DNA from: Trichobilharzia regenti
Taxonomy: Eukaryota > Platyhelminthes > Trematoda > Strigeidida > Schistosomatidae
Reading direction: 5' to 3'
Assembly (NCBI GenBank): GCA_944472135.2
Contig: OX235265.1
Location: 87,824,984 to 87,888,983, forward strand
DNA length: 64,000 nucleotides
Positions 33,701 through 47,488 of this stretch are shown here, piece by piece. The notes under the pieces were generated by a model. The model did not search any database, had not been told where the DNA came from, and saw nothing but the letters and a program-made list of their open reading frames with translations. Both the position numbers and the translations under genes were made by a program. Numbering within the stretch: the first letter of the stretch is position 1; each line of letters begins with the position of its first letter.

Positions 33701-36700
33701 CTTCTTCTACGACCTCCAAACTTTTCTGTGAAAGAGAAGTCAATATCTATCTATCTATCTTGTGCCTCAGGCTGGTTTTCCGTCACTCCAACCTAGTGGC
33801 CATCTTCATGAGCCTCCTGTACTTTCCTATGAGCCACCATGTTTGCAAACACACCTTTGCCGTCATTAGCCTTACAGAGATTCTTGTTGTTTATAATAAC
33901 TAACGGCTTAGTAGACTGACGCATGGCACTGTACTCTTCCAACCTGTGGCTTTTAGGTTACTCTTCAAAAGGTGTTTCCAAAACGTTATCCGTTGCCTAT
34001 TCAGTCTCTTTTGAGGCGTCATCCAACTGTTCGTCTACCTCAGTATGCTTCTCTTCCCAACGTACAACTTGTTCTGCATCACCACTTTCAGGTGCTGCCT
34101 GAGCATCCACATCATGTGGGTTCCATTTCCCATCTCTCCTACTATACCGTCTCGGCCCTTTCAAACCAGGAACGCTCTGATGATCAAAATCCTGATTTGA
34201 GTTGAACGGCATACCACGTGCTTGACCAAACTTTTCCCTTCCTCGGCCTCTTTCACGTCCTCTTGATTCGAAACCATACCCTCTTGGTGCGTTCACATCA
34301 CCTGCAAAGTTTTGGAGTGACTCCATTAGGGCTATCCGTGGACCCTAACCTCTGATTCCGTGCATCCTGCGTGGCGCTCCTTCGCAGCAGAGTTCTGTGC
34401 ATCCTCTGATGAAACAGGTAGCAGATCTGTAGAACTTGGAGACTTTAGACGTCGAGGGGCATTTTCCGGGATTATTGTATCAACTTTTGCCTCAGTCTTG
34501 ACAACAACCTTCGCAGGTGTAACCTGCTGTTGTTGTTGTTGCTGAGCATGAGACTTCTCCTTCCTAGTTTCCTTGATCGTTTGGTTTGTAATTTGGATAG
34601 TAGAATATCCGGGTCCTCACTATTCATAGGATCATCCAGGAAAAGTTAGAACCTGCTCTTCACCTCGAATGAATACTGATAGGTGTGGTCAATACCTACC
34701 TTAACTACAAACCACACCGTGTGAAAAGGTTCAACATCACCACTGTACGTTAACAACGAAAGCAGAAGATGGACATACGGTAAAGGGGAGGTACCTAGCA
34801 TTCAAGAAGGAAGATCAGTTTAAATGTAGAGATAGGCGAAATACTAGTGGATACGCGCCAGGGTCACGCGAACTGCTTGCAAAGTAAGAAGTACCATACA
34901 CAGTCGCCGCAAAACAGGGGCACGTATATACCATCAAAAATGCAAACAGAGAGAAACGGGTGAACGTCAACGAACTCCAGAAATGGATACAGAGAGATAA
35001 GCAAAGGAAGACGCCAGCACCAAGAAGATCGAACCGACTTCAGTTTAAATTATTTTACGGGGATACGAGCGTGGTGGTGTGATACAGGCAATGTTTTCCA
35101 ACGGAATATGATTCTTACATATTCCCACAGTTCAATACGGCATTAGTAACAGAATACGACATATATATTTGAACATTCTGTTTGCTGCTAGAGTTAAATG
35201 AATATACACTTTGGCTCCCGTATCTTGCCTCCTGCTGTTATAGTATACCTTCATCTGTTGAAAACTGTAGACTCCTGGTAAATTAGATAGTGTGACCTTA
35301 GGGGATAACTCACAGAAATCAAAGCTAATCAAGCACATAAATGCTTAAATTCTGACAGCTAAATTTGGCGATCAAAAGCTGTTGTCCGAATCATTAAGTC
35401 GAAAAGTGCAACCTATTGAGGGTTGTCAGTATACTGAAATATATAATAATTATGATCACAAATGTCACTGGAAGTTAGAAAAGAACACCTGACTTGTTCA
35501 ATTCACGAGTACCATCTCCTCGTATGAACAAACCAAGGAGGTATCAGTCTATGGTTTACTTTCACACTTTAGGTTGAAAAAGCAATAATTATTCACAGAG
35601 AACTCATTGCACCATACATCATAAAAAACAAAAAGATGGTTGCAGCGAAGAAGTCATCAATCAGACTGTCCATTCATGTGAATACATAACAGCACGGATT
35701 GCAGTGATGAGTTCTTGATTCAATCGTAGAACGCTCGCCAACCACGCTTGTAGTATGGGGTTAGAATCCCTGCCTATCTTACAAACCGGAAGTAAGCGCG
35801 AAGAAGAGGAAAGGTTTGGCGTAAGGCTACTCTCCATAGAATAACAGCACCATAGATACTGGAACTTGAAAGCTCAGAGTACTACTGCCTTCCACTAGGG
35901 ACTCTCAAAGGGATGAGAAAGATAAAACTGATTACAATAACAGTGGAAACCTTTTTCTGGCGGCTGTTACTGTGATCAGTCAGTACCATAAATAACTAAT
36001 TAGTGTAAGAATAAATATCATCAATATTGAAGTAAGGGTTAATTTTATATCTCATTACGTGAACTTGGATACTAAACATTATTTGCAAATACAATTTCAC
36101 TCTCATTTCAAGTAATAATAATAATAACTCACTTCCCTTTTCATTTTACTTTTCAGGTTTCATTTAATGTGTTTTTTCAGTTACCATTTGTTCTCTTTAT
36201 TTGTTTGTTTTGTTCTGATTCATTATTGATTTACAATAAGTTAGATTTCTTTTTAATTGAATAGCGCTCGAACCACTGTGCTTAATGTTAGGTAGAAATC
36301 CCACCAAATACGAAATGGGCCTTATTTAATCTGAGCAGTACAAATCCCCATTGATTTTAAATGCACTCTAATTTCGAATTGATGAAACACCATTGCTATG
36401 GTGTCTGGTTCTTAGTTCTCATCAAATCTGATGTCATGAAGTCTTCCACAATACATTCTGATGATAGTATAAATGATTTCTGTAGGAACTGTTTACAGTT
36501 TTGGTAAAAAAAATCAAGACAAACAAAAATATAAAGGCATTAAGAATGGTATTCATCTTCTCAAAGTAATCCGTTTTGTTCATGATGACCACTCCTGAGC
36601 CCTTATCCGGTTTTGTTATTATTATATTTTCGTTTTTGCGTAGATTATCCAGAGCTTCTCTGTGCTTTTTTGGTTAAGATACTATACACGAATTGCGTTT

Positions 36701-39700
36701 ACTGTTCATGTAATAATAGCAACAATCGACCAGTGTTGATTTGAGTCTTTCAACATCTTCCGTTGATGAGTGAGGGTGTTAGTCCTGCCTTCCGTTTGGA
36801 TGTAGAGACTTTCGAACTGAATTTGTGCGTCCATTTTGTTAATTTTTATATGACTATCACAAAAGTTTAGGGCCAAGCGATAGAACCTGTAGATCCACTT
36901 CACTAAGTATTACATCCGAAAAATTAAACATAAAACGATTAGGGTTCGGAGGAAACCTTGTTTCAGGTGCCTTGTTCTCTAAGCTCTGTACCAGCTACAT
37001 GCGTTTCTTTTCTTTCTTATTACTCACAATTACATCCACATAATCTAAAAATAGTTTCTTTAGGTTTTCTGGTAATTCATCGACAGCATAGAACCTTTCT
37101 ATTACGTTCTTCGATAGCTCAGTAATACACGATTAAATTGAGTCAATTTGGTTACGTGCATGGTGTCTGAGTGTCTTATCATTAGGCCGGACTCTGTTAA
37201 GGCGTAGAGATTTCCAATAAGATTTAGGGTACCGGTTTGTTTCAATACACTGGTGGATAAAGTCAACATTAGTCTTTGCTTCGCTGAGCCTTGCGCTATA
37301 CTTCAAATACTCGTTGAGTACTTTTAACGCAAAATGATGCTCAGAAGATTTCAATATAGCAAAAATATTCATTCAGACATCTATAAAACACAAAATAATC
37401 GAGCAAAGAATATTCTGAAACAAGGTTTCCTCCGAACCCAAATCGTTTTATGTTTAATTTTTCGGATGTAATACTTAGTGAAGTGGATCTACAGGTTCTA
37501 TCGCTTGGCCCTAAACTTTTGTGATAGTCATATAAAAATTAACAAAATGGACGCACAAATTCAGTTCGAAAGTCTCTACATCCAAACGGAAGGCAGGACT
37601 AACACCCTCACTCATCAACGGAAGATGTTGAAAGACTCAAATCAACACTGGTCGATTGTTGCTATTATTACATGAACAGTAAACGCAATTCGTGTATAGT
37701 ATCTTAACCAAAAAAGCACAGAGAAGCTCTGGATAATCTACGCAAAAACGAAAATATAATAATAACAAAACCGGATAAGGGCTCAGGGGTGGTCATCATG
37801 AACAAAACGGATTACTTTGAGAAGATGAATACCATTCTTAATGATAATCAAAAATTCCAAAAAATTTCCTCTTCTCTGGATCTGATTGAAAGGATAGAGA
37901 AATATAAAGGCATCACAAACGTAAAGGCTTAAGTAATCTTGTATCACCGTATTTTAATCATTCGCTTAGTTGCCGAATGGAACATAAGACTTCAGAAGGA
38001 CATTTTCACTTCATTCTGTCCTCTACAGTCCTCTTCAACTCTCCTGTCAAACGACCTCTTTTTGATGTAAGCCGTGGACGCTCGACTTGTAGAATCCTAC
38101 TTTCGAAGGGTTGCCACGTACGTAACGTCATTCAATGGTCTCCTCAGCGTATTTCTGGTTTTTCTCTATTTCTCTCTCGGTATATTGGTTAGGTAACAAG
38201 TTGGTTTTAGTTGACTTGTTCCCACCGTTTCTTGTTGTTTCTAGTCCTCTTTCTAGCAATAAGTTACCACTTTTCATGTTGCCTAAGATTGATGAATCCG
38301 AGTCAAAACTTAATTGCGATAATTATCAAAGAAATTTTAAGAAGAATGAAACACCAAAGTAAGAGCTGAGATTAAAATTGCTTGAGGGGTATTTGGTTCA
38401 ACTAAGTACGGCGAAAAATCTATTCTACTGCCAGACAAATCAGTAGTCTATGTGGCATGAATCAGCTTCGTTGTTGTTTCTCTGTTGTTCTCTTTGTTCT
38501 AGTTATTGTTATCATTATCATCTCGTTTACTTTTTTTCTTGTTGATATACAATTTCGCACAAAGATTAACCTTTCAGTATGCTTTCATAAATGTCTAGTT
38601 TGGTTGACTCATTGAATATTGATACATGCAATGAGAAAGCAAAAATGGCACAAGAAGTTAGATCAACATTTGACGACTGAGTTCATAAACGAAATGATAT
38701 ACCCATTGTTGGCACTAAACGAATGTAGTAGTTCTATGAATATAGAGGAACTGGGTTTAGCTTATTACATAACATATAGCAGTTATTAGTGGATGAGATT
38801 TCAGCAATAATCTTCTCATCTATGCCACACTATTTTCTTGGTTGATAAAGCAGAATTATAACGTCATTGACTAGCCTTCTTCTTCTTTTCTTTATTTCGG
38901 CTATCTCCTACGGGAGGATGAGCCGGCTTCATGAACATCTCGAATCATCGCCGGGCGATCTGATGCAAGGTTTTGCGACAGGGTTATCCAATTCTTGTTC
39001 CACAAACGGAGTCCGTAGATGGTTTGTAGCCCCAGGCACTCCATATCAGCCTTGACTGTACCAAGCCATGTTTTCAGCTGTCCACCCCTGCGACATCGCC
39101 AAGTTACCGGGAACGCCGTTGCATGGTGACAGTTGTTTGTAAGAGAGTTCATGAAGTTTCATGGGAATTAGGTACGAGTGATGTCCCCAGCATCGCTCGG
39201 CCTTTTGTTTGAGAGTGCAGCTCTAGCCTTGACACAACCAAGTGTGACCTACAAGGCAGTAGGAGTGGAGTAGGGAGTCCACTATCCAGTGGTAGCCAGC
39301 CGTGACCGGAATCCAGTTCATACGCCTTTTTGAATGGGGCCAGACATCCAGGACATCCAACAAGCCCTTTGTCCATGCGTCTGCCGGTGAGCTCCGGTGA
39401 GCTATATACGCCAGTCGTTGGAGGTTTGGAATCAGGGTTTAGCCATCTCCCCTAGACTGTTATCCAATGGACAGTCAACTCGGTGAAGAGCGCCAGGCAT
39501 CCGCTTTTGCCCTCTCACTTCGGTGAAAGACACCTCCGCCACGTGAAGGCAGTGAGTAGAACTTCCTCAGGAGAGGCTATGTAAGACGCCCGGTCATATG
39601 GGAGCATTTCAAGAGGTGTACGGAGGGATGGCCAACGCGCAGCGCAAGGCACCCACCCCCGACCATCCTGAGGCTTTGGACTAACCATACATAAGAGAAC

Positions 39701-42700
39701 CAGAAATAGAGTTCAGTCTGCACCAAATGAAGGACTAGACGCATAACATTAGTTATTATCTAGTGTCCAATCAAAGTATCCTACCCATTACAGTCCTAAA
39801 GGAGGTCAGTTAGTTGCAAGTCCGAATAGCTCAGTGGTGTTACGTCTCTGACTTTGCAGGACTACTGATTGGCCAGAGTTCGGATGTCATAAAGTACAGG
39901 AGTTCCTTACAAACTCTAGGTATGCGTCGGTGGCACAGTGGTTAGGACTCTCGCCGACCAGGCAAATGGTCCGGGGTTCGATCCCCTGCTGACGCACACC
40001 CGATATCTATGGTCGGCCTGCAAACTTTAGGCTACCGATATCATATGCTGAAAATTCCATACCTGTACCGAAAAATACGGTGTGGAATCAAGCTGTAATC
40101 GAAAAAAAATTAAATTAAAAATTAAAAAAAAAATAAAATAGCTATGTGAATGAAGTTTATCACTTGTAGCTGTGATAAGCGGTGCAGCATGCCTGATTAT
40201 ATACCTTTCATACTTAGTTAGAGTGCCGGAAAAAGATTTTCTTATGGTAAGCATTTATGCAGACTGATTTTAACTTCTGACTTCTCATATACTAATTACT
40301 TGATGGATGGTGACAAAGAGTGGGGTCCGAGATGTGTATTTCGTGCTGTTTAAGACTTATCGGTTGGATGTACCTGCATTCCCAGTCAGTGTGATAGTAT
40401 TCCCAATCAGGCTCAAACCTAGTAGCCATCGTTTCAAACGTCAGAAAGCTATCCACTACTCGACTTTTTGGGCGCATTCTGAATTCTCTATTTCAAGTAA
40501 CCATCCTTCAGGAGCTCAAAACAGTCAGTCAACGGGAAAAACAATTAAGACTTCAATGAATTCTTCTCACAGATTTCATTTCTTTCTGTACTTCTCTAGT
40601 TTTCATCACAATTAAACACAGCTGGCAATTATGATTCATAAAATGTGAAGTTTCACTTGGTATGCGTGAGATGCGAAAATTTTCCATGAACCAGATAGTC
40701 ATCACAAAAGCTAGCTTGATGGTTGGCATGTCGAAAGTTTATAACAAATGATACTGTTTAAGTGCACTGAAATGTCTTGTGCTCTCATTCATATGAGACA
40801 CAAAATGAAGAACCTCAAAGCATGAGTCTCTTGTTAAGCGGTTGAAGACGGTAGCTAGGACGAATCGGAACTCATCAACTAGGCATATCTAGAACCTGTA
40901 AGGAACTCATATGCCTTCTAACATTCGAACCCTGGCCAACCAGTCCTGCAAGGTCAGAAATGTTACCACTGAGCTATTCAGACTTGGAATTGACTTCCAT
41001 TATGGGTAAATTTTGTTTTGATAAAGTCTCACAGTGTTATACAGTAATGTTTACTGATGACCAAGTTTCGAGCACAATTTATTGCTCATAATCATATCAA
41101 GGGACAAGCTCTGTAGGTTAAAGGACCCAGTTGACCCAATTAGACATAATATTATTTACAAAATACCCTGCAATGACTGTGAGGCCAACTACATAGGTCA
41201 GGGGTAGTCAGAATGTCAGAACATAAGAATTTAGCTAAGGTAAGAATGGTTGATCCAGAGAAGATAAGTAATTTAGAAAAAAGCTCAGCAATTGCATTGC
41301 ATGCATTGACATACAACCAACCACACAATAGCATGGTGGGAGAGGGTTAAAATTCTAAAAAGTAATCTAGATAGGTGGAGAGAGAGGGTTGATTACTGAA
41401 TCCTTGTTCATCGAATCTACACCCAACACCCAACATGCAATAGAAATGATTCATCACTCATACCCGAAATATGTAAAATACTATTACCAATCAAATCAAG
41501 TGAAAAACAATGGAACTATATAAATGAATTTAGGAATTCGTGTGATTACCTTGATATGATTATGAGTGGTAATAAATTGTGCTCGAAACTTGGTCATCAG
41601 TAAACATTACTGTATAACACTGTGAGACTTTATCAAAACAAAATTTACCCATAATGGAATTACACTCTACCACAGTGCACAAGTTTTAATTCTTATATCA
41701 TTGAAATTGACTTCCTGTAGGACTGTAATGGATACTTTGATTGGACACTAGATAATAACTAACGTTATGCGCCTAGTCCTTCATTTGATGCAGACTGAAC
41801 TCTATTTCTGGTTTTATTATGTAGGTTTAGGCATAATTTTGTATATTGGGATTAAGCCAGAGGCATCATTTTGGTCTAAAGTATTATGAAAGGCGTTTTT
41901 AAATAGTGTTATTTTATACTTGATATTTGAATGCATGTCTTATCCAATGAAGACTCGGCTGAAATTATAGTTTTTTTTTTTTTGTAAGCAACTTATCATA
42001 AAAGCTTTATTCTACATTTTAAAATTTTGTACCCTTCTGAAAGAGTAACTTCAACGTCTGTTCGTGGGTGTATTGATGCAAAATTCAGTAATTACAGAAG
42101 TCATATTAAAAAGATACACGCTAACTTATATTCAACATGAGATAATAAGGTGTACTGTTTTTAGTATTTACTTTATGACATTGTTACATTAGATTAATGG
42201 AATGTATGATTGATGAAGTCCAGATGCATATGGCGTGTAATCCCGTTGAGAGAAAAATTAAACACCCATAGGAATTAACTGCTTGCTAAACTAGTCATTT
42301 ATCAATTATTATTCAACTGATATGCAAATGAAACAGAGGAAAGACTGTAACGTTGACATTTTCATTGAAAGCGAAATAAAGAGATCAAGCGAGAAGCCAA
42401 AAGAAATGAAAATGCATCATAGGGAAATCCCAAGGGTATAGAGAAAAATAAAGCGTTTATGTCAAACCACCACACTTATATATTTCCTATATATGATACT
42501 GTTGGCAATGAATACATGGATTATAATTTTTTGATCACTAGCTAGATTCAGTTAGATAACAATTGTAAACCAGGAAGTACTGGACAGTTGTTTCGTCCCT
42601 GCGTTGAGACTGGTCATCAGCATGCACCCCTGACTTCATCAGGGATCCAGGGTCATCGAGTTACGAGGCGAACTCGTGTACTACCATTCAGCCAATGCGG

Positions 42701-45700
42701 TAAAGAATAACAGCCCATCAGTGTTAACTTCTACAGATTCGTGACTTTTTTCCCCTCACGTTCCCCAGTGGAGCATAGGGCTTCAAGCTAGTGGCTTGAA
42801 GTTTCTGTAGCAGTGTTTATTTTAACAGGATGGGGTTGCTAGCCTCATGCTCAATCGTTCCTCTTTACCATTTTTTTAGCTACTGGCTTAGCGAGGTAAA
42901 GGAGTGCGTCGGCCGGGAATTGAACCCCGAAACATGTGCATGGTCGGCGAGCGTCCTAACCGCTATGCCACCGACGCACAGATTCGCGACCACCAGGCAG
43001 TATTATCAGTGAGCATTTGTCCTCATACTAAACCTGGTAAATCCCAATGGTCACGGCTTCCCACTAGAACTTCAGGCAGCTTTAGCCTCTGCTGAGTCAC
43101 TAGTGGGCTCAAGGTTAATTTTCAAGTGGTAATTTGGAGGGATTTGATTGATTTCAAGATTGATTGATACCAGGCAAGAAAGGTCATAGTTGTGTACTGC
43201 TGGAAAGTCCCAAACAACGATGGAACAGCTGCGCAGTACTTTCTGGTTGTTTTCAGTGGTTCTCTAACTGAAGTCATTTTGAATGAGGCATTAAGAAAAC
43301 AAATTTTGCGAGATGATATCGTCATTTCGTGGGTTCTTTACAACCGCTTTACAACTAACATGGTTAACAATAATAAAATAAAGATCATGACAATTACTCA
43401 GTTAACTAGAAAATAAAAGTAAATACTAATGACCAATCATATTTAGATAGGTCATGTTGTCCATGGTAGGCGAAGATTGAAGTCTATTGTTTTTTGTACA
43501 CACAGTTTAGGCTGTATGTGATTGGCGGCCTGTTCGAATATTTGGGCCTGCTACCAAAATATCTACATTTTGCATCCAGTTTACTGTTTACCAGCATACA
43601 TTTATCAACTTAATATGAATTCTAACAGAATCATTTACTCTCGTAACTTTATTAATGATTTACGACCAAATGACTTTCATATTCCAAAGAAACCAAGAAG
43701 GAAACATCGTAGTGGTTGGCAGAGAGCTCTCAAACGTACACCAATACACTTAACTACGGTCCCCGTCATAATGAACTCAAACTGTCGCTCTCTGCCAAAT
43801 AAGATAATGTACCTACAATCCCTGATGTCAACTGATACGTATCATAACACCGCCATAATCGCATTACAAGAAACGTGGTTGCATGAACTGTATGATGACA
43901 ACCTTATCTCACTAAAGGACTTTATTTTATTTCGTCAAGACCGTCAATGTTGTAATAAGAAAAATGGTGGTGGCGTTGCAACTTTTATTCACTCCAAATG
44001 GTCTGTCTCAAATAACGTCTGCTTCACCTTCTCAAATGACTTCATTGACTGTATTACTGTCAAATGTCGCCCCAAACACCTCCCCAAGTATAAACAATTC
44101 TATATTACAAACATGTACATTTCTCCTAGTTGCTCTCCATCTGATCTATCTAATTTTGCTGATGAATTCACCATGTTTGCTGCTGCCAACTTCGACAACT
44201 CTCTATCCGTTATTACTGGAGACTTCAACACATCGGATTGTTCCTTTCTTGAAGCTCTTGGTCACACAAACATAGTCAAATTTCCCACTCGACTTGACAA
44301 AACACTCGACTCGTTTTTACTAATGACGAAGGAGTATATGAAACACGAAGACGTTCACCGATACATAACTCCGATCACTGCATTGTCCGCGTTTTGCCAA
44401 AAATATACAGCAAAACACATATTAAAATCTTCTCACACCTGTCTACGAAAGCACAAGAAAGATGCTACACATCTGACAACTTACTCAATCTAAGATGCAT
44501 GTTAAAAGATACCAACTGGGATCTATTCTATGAAAGTACATTAGATGACTCAATCACCAATATAATGGATTATCTTAAGTTCTGCCTCGACATTTGCTGT
44601 CCTAAACAAACACTGTTCAAACGCCTCGACCGCTTCTCGTCTCCCCGTCTCAAACAACTTCGCAGGCAAAAAGAAATGTTATATAAATGCAAAGACAAGT
44701 TAGGTCTTAAAAAGATTAATGCTCAAATCAAATCTGAAATCAAAAATCTTAATGCTATCTATAACCAAACACTTTTATCATGCAAATCTCCTAACAGCAT
44801 GTGGAAACTTTTCAATGAAATTACTGGCAAAAGTAAGCGATGTAATGTTTTTCCCTCTTTTGATGTTAATGCTCTTAATCTGTCTTTTTTACGCTCTCCT
44901 TCTACTATAACCACTTCTAACGTTACCAATCTTGTAGCTGATAACTTCCAGGACTTCAATACTCTCGATGTTTTGAAATGTCTTAAAACTCTTAAGCCCT
45001 CACATAGTCTTGGCCCTGATAGCATACCTGCATATGTTCTAAAACAATGTGCAGATGCTTTATGTTCTCCTCTAACTAATATACTAAATGCTTCTTTCCG
45101 TGAAAACGTTGTACCTGTTCCATGGAAAGACATTAAAATAGTCCCTGTCCCTAAACCTGGCAATAGCAAGAACGTAAAGTTCAGACCCATCGCCATCACT
45201 TCCCCGTTTCTAAAGCTCATGGAAAAACTAGTACTTCTTAAACTCGAACCCTCCCTTAAAAGCTTCGAAGACCCCAAACAATTTGCCTACAGACAGGGTA
45301 GGAGTACTTTAGACGCTGCAGCCGTCTTACACAACAGTATTATCTCATCATTAGACAAAGGTGCCAAATATGTCCGCTGCACGTTTCTTGACTTTACTTC
45401 TGCTTTCGACTCTGTACCTAGAAGTCTCTTGCTAAATAAGCTCTCCATGACACAAACCGAGTCCTGGGTCACTAACTGGTTGCATTCCTACTTTTCAAAC
45501 AGAATGCAGTACACCGTATACAAAGGCCAATCCTCCTCTGCTGTGCTCACAGAAGCTGGTGTCCCCCAAGGTGCTGTACTCTCCCCACTTCTCTTTTCTT
45601 TCTTTCTACATGACCTACCGTCTTCAAATGACATTAACTTTGTCAAATATGCTGATGACCTAACTGTGTCTTTACCTGTCAAATGTCAAAGTGACTGCTC

Positions 45701-47440
45701 TAAACTAAATGGCTTCTTATCGGAAATTAGCCAATGGTCCAAGGAAAACGGTCTAACCTTAAACCCCTCCAAATGCCAAACAGTTAATTTCACCCTTAGG
45801 CATAAATCTGACCTAAACAAACTGGTTAGCACTCATGAGGTGTGCAACATAGATGGCAGTGAAATAGAAACCAAGTCGGAAATTAAATACCTAGGCGTCA
45901 CTCTATCTTCTGATCTTTCCTGGTCGTCTCATATCTTGACGATTTCCAAGAAAATATACCGTCTTACCTTCTACATCAAGAAGTTAAGGCATTCTGGTGT
46001 AACCCAACCCTTACTCCTACAATTTGTTAACTCCCGTATTCTGCCTATTATTCTCTATTGCTCCCCCTTAGTCTTTCCTGGGCTATTGAAGAAAGACTAT
46101 ACCTTATTACGTAGGATGTTAAAGGTTGTCAGCAGGGTAAGCAGCTTGCCACTTAGCCAGCTAGTTAATATTCTGGTGGACAGGCATATGGACTCATGTG
46201 AAAAATGGGCGAAATCCATTTTATCTGACTCACAACACCCTCTACATTCACAACTCTCCCCATGTATCTCTTCAGGGAAAACAAGAAGCCTATATAGGAA
46301 ACTATATGCCCGCACTAGTAAGTACAAAAACTCATCCATACCCTACTTAGCTCGTGTTCTGTGCGATAAAGAATGCATCAGGCATGAAACCTTTAACTTA
46401 TTAAATAGTCAGTAGAACCAATGGATCTTGTCTTTCCAACTCACATCATTTATAGGTACAACGTTTTCTCGCTCTTCATTCTGTATTTATTTTTGTTATG
46501 TGCTGTTTTGTTTCTCTCTTCCTTGCAAACTCTACTTAAAACATTCTTGTTCGTTCTTTCACACTCTGTACATCTCGAACATTTTGCTATCGCTTACGCC
46601 AGTAAATATGCTAGTAGTATCTACTTTTCTAACACCTTCAAACACTTTAATTTTGGCTTTGCTACCGACATACTAATATGTTGTTGAGATAACTTTAAAC
46701 TATGTAGAACTTTATTTATTGTTAATGTAAAAAACTGGATGCAATATTGTAGTAAAATGCTGAGAATTCCATTCTGTATCACAAGTACTGATTTGGAATA
46801 AAGCTTATGTTATGTTATGTTATGTTATGTTAAGTGCTTCCATCACCTTCAATAACCAACCTTGAATTAGAGTTATGTGATGAAATATTTGTGAAGCAGT
46901 CATTAATATTGATTTAATGACCTGACATTAATAAGTGTTTTGGAATGGATGATGCTAGATTTCTATTCAGATTAATCGCATTGGGATTTTCGATATGATT
47001 TAGTAGCCATTTTGGAACATGTTCTTTTCGACGACCACATTAGAGCATTCTGTTGGTTCTACCTTTATAGGTGTCACCGCAGCTGCAGGTGAACTTGTAG
47101 ATACAGTTTGAGGTAGAGTCCACAGAATTTCGTCCATTAATCGTAGGTGCAGGAATTGAAAGTGTTCGGCAAATGAGAAAAAGAGATGTGGCGGCGTAGA
47201 ATGTGAGTTTGATGGCTGACCGAAGTCTTTGAGCTAGCTGTCAACTGCATAATCTGGTCGCCCTTGAATGGTAGGTTAATAAAGAAACTACGAAATAATA
47301 TCATCTCGCGAAATTTGTCTTCTTAATGCCTTATTCAAATTTATTAAAGGGACTAATTGTTTTAATGAAGTCAGTTCGTTTTCAAAATTGGAATTAATCA
47401 AATCCTTGGAAAACGAACAAGTGAAAATACTTGAAGTAAT

Positions 47441-47488
<48 letters not shown>

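Noticed and set aside
39926..39998. Functional tRNA gene
   Set aside because: Acceptor and T arms pair, but the anticodon arm does not, and the head continues into a SINE body with an A-rich tail.
41985..42015. 3' end of the second LINE family on the minus strand
   Set aside because: Only AAAGCTTTATTC matches and no upstream LINE sequence follows.
46421..46687. Two overlapping hydrophobic frames after the LINE RT
   Set aside because: They lie in the LINE 3' UTR, overlap each other in different frames and show no family motif.
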